Source of the DNA: Flavivirga eckloniae
Lineage (GTDB): Bacteria; Bacteroidota; Bacteroidia; Flavobacteriales; Flavobacteriaceae
Assembly: GCF_002886045.1 (NCBI RefSeq)
Contig: NZ_CP025791.1
Location: 5,471,001 to 5,535,000, forward strand
Direction of reading: 5' to 3'
DNA length: 64,000 nt
Below the pieces are notes generated by a model. The model worked only from the letters and a program-made list of their open reading frames with translations. It made no database searches and had not been told where the DNA came from. The translations under genes were made by a program, and so were the position numbers. Positions 29,755 through 36,842 of this stretch are shown here, in pieces (position 1 is the stretch's first letter; the number at the start of each line of letters is the position of its first letter).

Positions 29755-30558
29755 ATGTCTAAAGTCGTTTTAATTACAGGCGGTTCCTCAGGAATCGGAA
29801 AATCTATTGGAGAATTCTTAATCGAAAAAAATTTTACAGTTTACGGAACCAGTAGAAACCCAGACAAATATAAAGATAGCAGGTTTCCTATTTTGGCATT
29901 AGATGTTAAGGATAACAATACGATAGTTAATACAGTTAACACCATTATAGAAAAAGAAGATAAACTGGATGTTGTTATAAATAATGCAGGTGCTGGTATT
30001 ACCGGACCTATAGAGGAAATACCAGAGGAAGAAATCAAGAATAATTTTGACACCAATTTTTTTGGACCTATTAATGTTATTAAAGCGGTTTTGCCTCAAA
30101 TGCGCAAACAGCAATCGGGATTAATTATAAACATAACCTCTATTGCAGGCTATATGGGCTTGCCATATCGTGGTATTTATAGTGCAAGCAAAGGTGCTTT
30201 GGAGCTGTTAACAGAAGCTTTTAGAATGGAACTTAAAGGGTTTAATATTAACATGACTAATGTGGCACCTGGTGATTTTGCAACCAATATTGCTGCAGGA
30301 CGTTATCACGCGCCACTTCTTGAAGATTCTCCTTATAAAAAATCTTATGGTAATACTTTGAGTTTAATGGATGAACATGTAGACAATGGAAGTAATCCAA
30401 ATATAATGGCACAGGCTGTGTATAAAATTATTAATACCAATAACCCCAAAGTGCATTATAAAGTAGGGGAGTTCATGCAAAAGTTTTCTATAGTTTTAAA
30501 ACGAATTTTACCAGACAAGGTTTATGAAAAACTTTTAATGAACCATTATAAGCTTTAA
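29755..30558 (+). CDS. Short-chain dehydrogenase/reductase (SDR) family oxidoreductase
   Basis: A 267-residue classical SDR. The Rossmann glycine motif TGGSSGIGKS is at residues 8-17, the NNAGAG motif near residue 81, and the catalytic Ser-Tyr-Lys is visible as NITSIAGY and YSASKGALE. It reads TSRN after the second strand, a basic residue that favours NADP(H). The closest general type is the cytoplasmic SDR group that acts on retinol-like or steroid-like substrates, but the substrate cannot be read from sequence. It starts 131 bp after the SRP RNA, and the next gene begins 46 bp after its stop. Confidence 0.88.
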   Translation: MSKVVLITGGSSGIGKSIGEFLIEKNFTVYGTSRNPDKYKDSRFPILALDVKDNNTIVNTVNTIIEKEDKLDVVINNAGAGITGPIEEIPEEEIKNNFDTNFFGPINVIKAVLPQMRKQQSGLIINITSIAGYMGLPYRGIYSASKGALELLTEAFRMELKGFNINMTNVAPGDFATNIAAGRYHAPLLEDSPYKKSYGNTLSLMDEHVDNGSNPNIMAQAVYKIINTNNPKVHYKVGEFMQKFSIVLKRILPDKVYEKLLMNHYKL

Positions 30559-30604
30559 AACTTTTCGGCATGTTCTTTGATATTATTGTTTCAAAATAAA
30601 AAAA

Positions 30605-31021
30605 ATGAAACGATACATACTTATTATTCTCTTAGTTTCCTTTTTCTCTCTTAGTGGTTGTGACGACGTTTTAGATTGTATTGTTAACGTAAGACCAGAA
30701 CTGCATGACAAAGACTTAAGTGTTGGACTTGTAGATGAATATTATTCAGACTTTATTTCGGCAGAAATAAAGAATGAAGTAAACGATAATGCTTACGATT
30801 ACTATTTTGACGTTTCTGGAAGATTACCAGAAGGGATAGAAGTTTTCTACAACAGGCATAGGGAGGTTCTTTTTAAAGGTGTTCCAAAAGAATCTGGACG
30901 ATTTGCCATTAGGGTTTTCTTAGAGGTTGTACCTCATTATGATCCATATGAAGATGATAGAGTTAATGGACCATTATGTACAGACGAAACCTCTAGAACG
31001 TATACACTATATATCGATTAA
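30605..31021 (+). CDS. Small lipoprotein with a putative Ig-like (He_PIG type) domain
   Basis: A 138-residue protein with a lipoprotein signal (LLVSFFSLSGC, lipidated Cys near residue 19). The mature part contains GRLPEGIEVFYN followed by FKGVPKESGRFAIRVF, the pattern of putative Ig domains (LPxGLxl...GxPxxxGxY.v). Function is unknown. It lies 46 bp after the SDR gene on the same strand and converges on the thioredoxin-fold lipoprotein, with stops only 13 bp apart. Confidence 0.7.
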   Translation: MKRYILIILLVSFFSLSGCDDVLDCIVNVRPELHDKDLSVGLVDEYYSDFISAEIKNEVNDNAYDYYFDVSGRLPEGIEVFYNRHREVLFKGVPKESGRFAIRVFLEVVPHYDPYEDDRVNGPLCTDETSRTYTLYID

Positions 31022-31034
31022 AAAAGGAATTGAC

Positions 31035-32453
31035 TTAGTTTAGTAATTCTAAAAGTTGTTTCTCGAATTTTACAGAAAAAATGTTCGCATTGTTATGAGC
31101 TATTTTCTTGTTTTTGTCTACTATTATAGCTTTTGTTATTGGGTGAATAGCTAGAGTTTTGTTAGCTTCCTCAGGGTTTTTAAACATGTATTCATTATCA
31201 AAAGCAAAGCGGTTCACTTTTAACGACTTTTTAGATTTTTCTACGCCGTAATCATCAATGTTGATAACAACAAAAGTAACTTCGGGGAATTTTCTTTTTA
31301 GCTTTTTAATCTCGTTATGGCATTTTTTAAAGTGTTTATAAAACGTATGAGACCAAAAACAAATTACAGTAGGAGCTTTTATAATCGAATTCATATCAGA
31401 TGCTTCACTATTATAATTTATAAGCTCAACGTTAGGTATAGTAGAGCCATTTTTTAAGTTATACAAAGCGTTAACAAAACTTGTTAACAGTTCTTTGTCT
31501 TTTTCATTTTTGCTTTTGCTTAAAAAAGATTTTAAAATAGCTTTATTGTTCTCTACTTTTTTATTGTTCGATATAAAATTTATGGCAAACCCATAAAGCA
31601 GATCGTCTTTAATAGAAGTGTTTGTAATAACACTATCTATAAGTTTTAATCTATCTAAATTATAACATAAGGAATATCGGTTAAAATGCGATTCGCCGCA
31701 ATTTATAGTATGTCGTGTTAAAGACATATTACTAAGGCTATATTTTAAAAACGTATTGTACTTATAGTAACTGCTGGTTAGATTATCATTATAACTTATG
31801 TTTTTTCTATAATCGTAAAAGTCCTCTGGAAGCGATTTTAAAATCGCTTTTTTATTCTTACCATAATGCACAAACGGATACACTTCTTTACTAGAATAAT
31901 AACCATAGTCTATATTGGTTTGCGCAATTTTTTTAAATAGCGGAGAAGGGTTGTATTTGTTTTTAAAAGCATCAAACTTTTTAATCTTTATGGCTTTTAT
32001 GGAATCTATACGGTTTTGGTAAATGGTGGGTGTTAATTGGCAAAGCTTAAAAATATATTTTTCTTCAAGCTCGTTTTCTAAATACTCATTTATTAAATAA
32101 TTATTTTTTTTAGCGCCTTTACCAGTAAAAACAAGCGACTCATCAAAGTCCAAAGTGTTTAACCTAAAAAGAATACTATCCTGAGGTTCTAACAATATCA
32201 TTTGATATTCATTGCCATGCCTAAATGAGTATAACCCAGTTTCTAAATCGTTAACCTTATACAAAAATCTATTTCTACCGTCTAGTATTATAGTATCAAT
32301 AGTTGTTTCAGATTTAAATAACACCACATAATTGGCTGTAGGGTTAATAATTTCCCCACCAAAATATGCATAATTAGTCTCCTTATCACTTTTATGTTCT
32401 TTACAATTTAAAAGTGTTAGTAGAGCTAATAATATTGAAAAATATAATTTCAT
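31035..32453 (-). CDS. Thioredoxin-fold lipoprotein (TlpA-like) lacking the CxxC active site
   Basis: A 472-residue protein with a lipoprotein signal (LLALLTLLNC, Cys near residue 17). The N-terminal part (FGGEIINPTANYVVLF..., DTIILDGRNRFLYKV) resembles the DUF4369-like beta domain that precedes thioredoxin domains in Bacteroidota TlpA proteins, and a helical middle follows. The C-terminal part (about 345-472) has the thioredoxin layout, APTVICFWSHTFYKHFKKC, but where a redox protein has WCxxC this one has HTFYKHFKKC, so only one Cys remains. It is probably a redox-inactive structural or binding variant. Lys/Asn-rich codon use is stronger than in neighbouring core genes. Confidence 0.7.
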   Translation of the reverse strand: MKLYFSILLALLTLLNCKEHKSDKETNYAYFGGEIINPTANYVVLFKSETTIDTIILDGRNRFLYKVNDLETGLYSFRHGNEYQMILLEPQDSILFRLNTLDFDESLVFTGKGAKKNNYLINEYLENELEEKYIFKLCQLTPTIYQNRIDSIKAIKIKKFDAFKNKYNPSPLFKKIAQTNIDYGYYSSKEVYPFVHYGKNKKAILKSLPEDFYDYRKNISYNDNLTSSYYKYNTFLKYSLSNMSLTRHTINCGESHFNRYSLCYNLDRLKLIDSVITNTSIKDDLLYGFAINFISNNKKVENNKAILKSFLSKSKNEKDKELLTSFVNALYNLKNGSTIPNVELINYNSEASDMNSIIKAPTVICFWSHTFYKHFKKCHNEIKKLKRKFPEVTFVVINIDDYGVEKSKKSLKVNRFAFDNEYMFKNPEEANKTLAIHPITKAIIVDKNKKIAHNNANIFSVKFEKQLLELLN

Positions 32454-32605
32454 AAAATCCCCCTAATCATATTAAAACAATTAATATATATTACTATACA
32501 AAAATATAGGTTGTATTTATAAAGAGCTGTTAATGCGTTGTTAAATATTGATGTAACTGGGCGTAGGAAAATCTTTTGCATAAAAAAGAGCGTATCTAAG
32601 TTTCA

Positions 32606-32632
32606 TTGTACCATTAGAATTCTCTACTTTTG
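32606..32632 (+). promoter_or_regulatory. Candidate promoter for the ABC-F gene
   Basis: TACTTTTG at 32625-32632 matches TAnnTTTG; TTG at 32606-32608 is a possible -33 box with a slightly short 16-base spacer. The leader to the ATG at 32743 would be about 100 bases, in which no obvious attenuator was found. Confidence 0.45.
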
Positions 32633-32742
32633 CAAAAACTTATAATTAAGGTGTGTGTTAAAGCATACCTTATTAGTTTATATTAATGAAAATCTGTAGT
32701 TATAAGAGTAACTATATCTGAATAAATAATAAAATAACCCTT

Positions 32743-34368
32743 ATGTTATCAGTATCAAACCTTTCAGTTCAATTCGGGAAACGCATTCTTTTTGACGAAG
32801 TAAACACGACCTTTAACAATGGTAATTGCTACGGAATTATTGGAGCCAATGGTTCTGGAAAGTCAACATTTTTAAGGATCCTTTCGGGTAAGCAAGAAGC
32901 CACATCTGGTCATGTTTCTTTAGAGTCTGGAAAGCGTATGTCGGTTTTAGAGCAAAATCATAACCTATATGATGAGCACACTGTTTTAGAAACGGTTTTA
33001 ATGGGTAACAAACCATTATTTAAGATTAAATCTGAAATGGATGCATTATATGCAGATTATTCAGATGAAAATGCAGAGAAAATAGGAGAGCTTCAGGTAC
33101 AGTTTGAAGAAATGAACGGATGGAATGCTGATAGTGATGCCGCGGCTTTGTTGTCTAATTTAGGTATTAAGGAAGAATTTCATTATACCTTAATGGGAGA
33201 TATGGATGGAAAACAAAAGGTACGTGTACTATTGGCACAAGCACTGTTTGGTAATCCAGATGTTTTAATTATGGATGAGCCAACAAACGATTTGGATTAT
33301 GAAACTATTTCTTGGCTTGAAAATTTCTTAGCTAATTACGATAATTGCGTTATAGTAGTATCGCACGACCGTCACTTTTTAGATGCCGTATGTACGCATA
33401 TTTCTGATATTGATTTTGGAAAAATTAACCATTATTCAGGAAACTATACCTTTTGGTATGAATCCTCTCAATTAGCTGCTCGTCAACGTGCACAGCAAAA
33501 TAAGAAGGCAGAAGAAAAGAAAAAGGAGTTGGAGGAGTTTATCAGACGTTTTTCTGCCAATGTTGCTAAAAGTAAGCAGGCTACCAGTAGAAAAAAGATG
33601 ATAGATAAGCTTAATATTGACGATATAAGACCTACTTCTCGTAGATATCCGGCCATTATTTTTGAACGCGATAGAGAAGCAGGAGACCAAATTCTTAATA
33701 TTGAAGGTTTGGCAGCATCTGCCGAAGGTGAGACCTTATTTAAAGATATAGATTTAAATCTGGCTAAAGGCGACAAGGTTGTGGTTTTTTCTAGAGACTC
33801 TAGAGCTACAACAGCATTTTATCAAATATTAAACGACAAAGTAAAGGCAGATACAGGTAAATTTGCTTGGGGCGTAACAACAACGCAGTCTTATTTACCA
33901 CTGGATAATAGCGAGTTTTTTAACAACGATTTAAACTTAATTGATTGGTTGCGCCAATGGGCAAAAACTGAAGAAGAAAGAGAAGAAGTTAATATTCGTG
34001 GTTTCTTAGGTAAAATGATTTTTAGTGGGGAAGAAGCTTTTAAGAAATCGTCTGTACTATCTGGGGGAGAGAAAGTACGTTGCATGTTATCTAGAATGAT
34101 GATGACCAGAGCTAATGTACTTCAATTAGATGAGCCTACAAACCATTTGGACTTAGAGAGTATCACGGCCTTTAATAATTCATTAAAAAACTTTAAAGGC
34201 ACTATTTTGTTTACCACGCACGATCATGAATTCGCGCAAACTGTAGCAAATAGAGTTGTAGAGTTAACACCAAACGGTATTATTGATAGATACACTACGT
34301 TTGATGAGTACATGCAAGATTCTAAAATTAAAGAACTTCGTAATAAAATGTACACTGTAGCGGTTTAA
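32743..34368 (+). CDS. ABC-F family ATPase (YbiT-like), one canonical and one degenerate ATP site
   Basis: A 541-residue soluble protein with two ABC ATPase domains and no membrane segment; ABC-F proteins act on the ribosome. Domain 1 has Walker A GANGSGKST (34-42), Walker B LIMDEPTNDLD and SHDRHFLD. A charged linker (about 245-300, RQRAQQNKKAEEKKKELEEF) is the interdomain P-site tRNA-interaction motif. In domain 2 the Walker A position reads FSRDSRATT (about 349-357) without GKS/T, while the signature LSGGEK (439-444) and Walker B LQLDEPTNHLD are intact. The domain-1 signature is MGDMDGKQ instead of LSGGQ. Overall order and linker match E. coli YbiT, which also has a weak first signature. 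Confidence 0.9.
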   Translation: MLSVSNLSVQFGKRILFDEVNTTFNNGNCYGIIGANGSGKSTFLRILSGKQEATSGHVSLESGKRMSVLEQNHNLYDEHTVLETVLMGNKPLFKIKSEMDALYADYSDENAEKIGELQVQFEEMNGWNADSDAAALLSNLGIKEEFHYTLMGDMDGKQKVRVLLAQALFGNPDVLIMDEPTNDLDYETISWLENFLANYDNCVIVVSHDRHFLDAVCTHISDIDFGKINHYSGNYTFWYESSQLAARQRAQQNKKAEEKKKELEEFIRRFSANVAKSKQATSRKKMIDKLNIDDIRPTSRRYPAIIFERDREAGDQILNIEGLAASAEGETLFKDIDLNLAKGDKVVVFSRDSRATTAFYQILNDKVKADTGKFAWGVTTTQSYLPLDNSEFFNNDLNLIDWLRQWAKTEEEREEVNIRGFLGKMIFSGEEAFKKSSVLSGGEKVRCMLSRMMMTRANVLQLDEPTNHLDLESITAFNNSLKNFKGTILFTTHDHEFAQTVANRVVELTPNGIIDRYTTFDEYMQDSKIKELRNKMYTVAV

Positions 34369-34419
34369 AGGTTAACAGCGTACAAAACTTTATCATTTAT
34401 TCTGAGAGTTTAGAGTTTT

Positions 34420-34454
34420 AACCAGCAAATTATGAATAAATGCTGGTTGTCTTT
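34420..34454 (+). terminator. Weak hairpin after the ABC-F gene
   Basis: AACCAGCA (34420-34427) pairs perfectly with TGCTGGTT (34441-34448) around a 13-base loop, followed by GTCTTTG rather than a pure T-run. It lies 52 bp after the stop. Confidence 0.5.
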
Positions 34455-34491
34455 GTTCTTACTTATTAAACATTATCGGTATTTTAATAGG

Positions 34492-34512
34492 AAAGGTTAG
34501 AATACCTTTTTT
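34492..34512. terminator. Short hairpin with T-run between convergent genes
   Basis: AAAGGT (34492-34497) pairs with ACCTTT (34504-34509), followed by more T residues. It sits just past the end of the DUF2007 gene and could stop transcription of the ABC-F gene. Confidence 0.45.
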
Positions 34513-34516
34513 GTTT

Positions 34517-34756
34517 CTATGTATCTAGTTGAGAAGTTATGCTTTGTACAACAAGAACGGCTTGATCTAGTTCATCTTTATTTACGAAAACTTCCTGAAA
34601 GCCGGGTAAAATACCACCACCAAAACCAGCCAAACGAGCAGACTCGGTAGTATCTTTAACAATGGCATGAATATTAATAGCTTTCAGCTCATCAATAATG
34701 CGTTGAACGATTATAAAATCTCCGGTAAATATTTTTATATAATTAGAATCTTCCAT
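34517..34756 (-). CDS. DUF2007 family small protein
   Basis: A 79-residue protein from the ATG at 34756; an upstream in-frame ATG at 34771 would add MIQYT, but MEDSNYIKIFTGD is the usual family beginning. The pattern IVQRIIDELKAINIHAIVKD followed by a Gly-rich LAGFGGGILPGFQEVFV and a last helix DELDQAVLVVQSI is that of DUF2007, a small ferredoxin-like alpha/beta domain often called putative signal-transducing protein. No enzymatic residues are visible. It is convergent with the ABC-F gene. Confidence 0.82.
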   Translation of the reverse strand: MEDSNYIKIFTGDFIIVQRIIDELKAINIHAIVKDTTESARLAGFGGGILPGFQEVFVNKDELDQAVLVVQSITSQLDT

Positions 34757-35063
34757 AGTGTACTGTATCACTTAAAGGTACAAAATTTAATAGAAACCGT
34801 TGGTTAATCATGTTAAATTTTCAATAGTACAAAAAACAAATAACAAATAACATCTCACGGTTTATTTGTTGACTTATAGGTGTTTACATGTTTGTTGTGT
34901 AAATGCATTCTTTTTATTTGTATGTTTATTTTCTTTAATAAGTTGTAATACAACTAGCCTTAGACGAATGGCAACACTTCAACGTATTTGTAATCAGTTA
35001 GTTGTGATTTGTTTCTTTTTTATGTATAATTGTTCATACTTATACCCCTAATTATTATAAAAA
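34757..35063. other. Intergenic region between divergent DUF2007 and VGIGT-type genes
   Basis: No convincing gene, RNA or hairpin is seen. A 61-codon ORF at 34866-35051 is Cys/Phe-rich with no Shine-Dalgarno-like site and is not believed. Both flanking genes must be transcribed from here, but no exact TAnnTTTG match at the right place was found. Confidence 0.4.
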
Positions 35064-35828
35064 ATGAAAAAAATTACCTTAACTTACTTATTGATTTGTT
35101 TAATTTCTATGACTTATGCCCAAGTTGGAATTGGAACCGTAACACCTAATAACTCTGCCATATTAGATGTTGATAGTTCTGATAAAGGGCTGTTACCTCC
35201 TCGTATGACCAATGTTCAAAAGAACAATATTATTAATCCAGCAACTGGACTAATGGTTTACGATACTACTAATAAATGTACTTCTGTGAATATAGGGTCT
35301 CCTGGTGTTCCAAACTGGGAGTGCTTAAATGAAGTAGATAATACGACCATACCCTCTGTAATTGTTTCTGATAGTGCTTTAACTCTTAATGAATCGACTT
35401 CTTGGGTTGATGTTCCAGACCTAACAAGAACATTCACAATTTTAGAGGAAGAAACCGTGAGGATGGACTGGACTTTGTTTGTCGGTCAGAATAATTCTAG
35501 TACTAGCGATGGGTTTGCTCAAATGTTTACTATACTTGATATTAACGGAGTTAATGATCCAGATTCATCTAATTATTTACCTATGATTCACAGTCCTGGA
35601 GGTAATAGTTTTCGTCTTTTGATGAATAATTCTACATTTTCTCATACGATTGCGTTACCACCTGGGACTTATACGATAAAAGTAAAAGTTTATGTGGCTA
35701 GCTTTTTAGGATCTACCAATGCTATTAAGCTTGGTCATAGAACTACAGGATGGGCCGGAAGTTCAGGTATGACTAATGACGAAAGAAGGAATGCTGCTTC
35801 AAATAAACTAATAATTTCCTTTTTATAA
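35064..35828 (+). CDS. Secreted protein with VGIGT-type N-terminal region
   Basis: A 254-residue protein with a clear signal peptide (KKITLTYLLICLISMTYAQ, cleavage before VGIGTVTP). The segment VGIGTVTPNNSAILDVDSS followed by KGLLPPRMTNVQKNNI and PATGLMVYDTT is the N-terminal head found on many Bacteroidota surface proteins, resembling tail-fibre heads. The C-terminal 170 residues are beta-rich (NESTSWVDVPDLTRTFTI, LPPGTYTIKVKVYVASFLG) and look like a jelly-roll or C1q-like lobe. There is no type IX secretion C-terminal domain. Function is unknown. A strong hairpin terminator follows. Confidence 0.75.
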   Translation: MKKITLTYLLICLISMTYAQVGIGTVTPNNSAILDVDSSDKGLLPPRMTNVQKNNIINPATGLMVYDTTNKCTSVNIGSPGVPNWECLNEVDNTTIPSVIVSDSALTLNESTSWVDVPDLTRTFTILEEETVRMDWTLFVGQNNSSTSDGFAQMFTILDINGVNDPDSSNYLPMIHSPGGNSFRLLMNNSTFSHTIALPPGTYTIKVKVYVASFLGSTNAIKLGHRTTGWAGSSGMTNDERRNAASNKLIISFL

Positions 35829-35872
35829 AATAAAGGAAACCATTTGTAAATACATAGATTGCTTTTAAGGTT

Positions 35873-35930
35873 GAGCTTGTTCAAATAAACTTTAAACATG
35901 ATGTATAAAGTATTTGGCAAGCTCTTTTTT
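35873..35930 (+). terminator. Long-stem terminator after the VGIGT-type gene
   Basis: GAGCTTG (35873-35879) pairs with CAAGCTC (35918-35924), and the inner CAAATA/ACTTTA and TAAAGT/ATTTG segments extend the stem with small bulges; TTTTTT follows at 35925. Confidence 0.75.
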
Positions 35931-35982
35931 ATAGTACACAACCAAAGAGTTTGTTTTGATGTAATAGCAGCAATTAGAATAG

Positions 35983-36840
35983 TTAAAATGTGCCTATAAC
36001 GCCAATTTTATTCCCAGAAAAATGAAGTTTCCAAGAAATGCGGTTCTTTTCCTTTACCTGGTAATCATAAGCTTTGGTACTAAAGAGAAACTTATCTACA
36101 GAATCTACAACAACAATGCTTAAAACGGCTCCTAAAGCAACATCTGTAAGCCAATGAGCTCCAGAAAATAATCTTGAGATAGGAGCAATGGAACCTAGGG
36201 TATAAATACCAACTTTAGACCACGTATTGTTAAACTGTTTTGCTATAGCATGACTCATGGTAACTGATAGAACAGTATGTCCTGATGGAAATGAATGGAA
36301 TTCTGGTTCATTCGACCAAAATCTGAATTCGGTGCTTTTATAGATGTTCCCTGGTCGAGCTCTACCAAAAGCCGTTTTACTCAAACTTTGTATGAGTCCA
36401 GCGGTAAATGACGATGAAATTATTAAAACACTTGTTTTCCTAATTTTCTCATTTTTAGTGAATAACCCAAAGCCGTAAAGTCCAGCGTTTGCAATAAAAT
36501 AGACCTGTGGACTACCAAACCGAGTACCTACTTCTTGAAATAGGTTTGGTACGTCTGGTTCCTGACGAACAAAGAAAGCACTGCCTTCATCATCAATGGT
36601 AGAAAGCGCAAGTGATCCCAAGGTAATAGCACCCAAAGTCGCAAAGTCTTTCTTTTTCCAATGGAATGGTCTGCTAAAAGCATGTGTAACTCCCAAAAAA
36701 GCTTGTTTGGCATCATATACAGCTAATCGACCAATCGATGTGGTGTCCTTCTTTTTCTTTTCTAAGGCTATCTCCTGGGCACTCAATTTAAAAGAAACCA
36801 AGAGAATAATTGTTAGAGTGATCCTTGTTCGCAACATCAT
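35983..36840 (-). CDS. PAP2 superfamily membrane phosphatase
   Basis: A 285-residue protein with a signal (ITLTIILLVSFKLSAQ) and several hydrophobic helices. All three phosphatase motifs of the PAP2 superfamily are present in order: KTAFGRARP (KxxxxxxRP), FPSGH (PSGH) and SRLFSGAHWLTD (SRxxxxxHxxxD), so it should be an active lipid or pyrophosphate phosphatase working on the periplasmic side, such as on undecaprenyl pyrophosphate or phosphatidic acid; the substrate is not determined. Its ATG lies 2 bp after the pheT stop, so it is almost certainly translated from the pheT mRNA. Confidence 0.9.
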   Translation of the reverse strand: MMLRTRITLTIILLVSFKLSAQEIALEKKKKDTTSIGRLAVYDAKQAFLGVTHAFSRPFHWKKKDFATLGAITLGSLALSTIDDEGSAFFVRQEPDVPNLFQEVGTRFGSPQVYFIANAGLYGFGLFTKNEKIRKTSVLIISSSFTAGLIQSLSKTAFGRARPGNIYKSTEFRFWSNEPEFHSFPSGHTVLSVTMSHAIAKQFNNTWSKVGIYTLGSIAPISRLFSGAHWLTDVALGAVLSIVVVDSVDKFLFSTKAYDYQVKEKNRISWKLHFSGNKIGVIGTF

Positions 36841-36842
36841 AT

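Noticed and set aside
34866-35051. Sixty-one-codon plus-strand ORF before the VGIGT-type gene
   Set aside because: Cys/Phe-rich, no ribosome site, no family, lies where the promoter must be.
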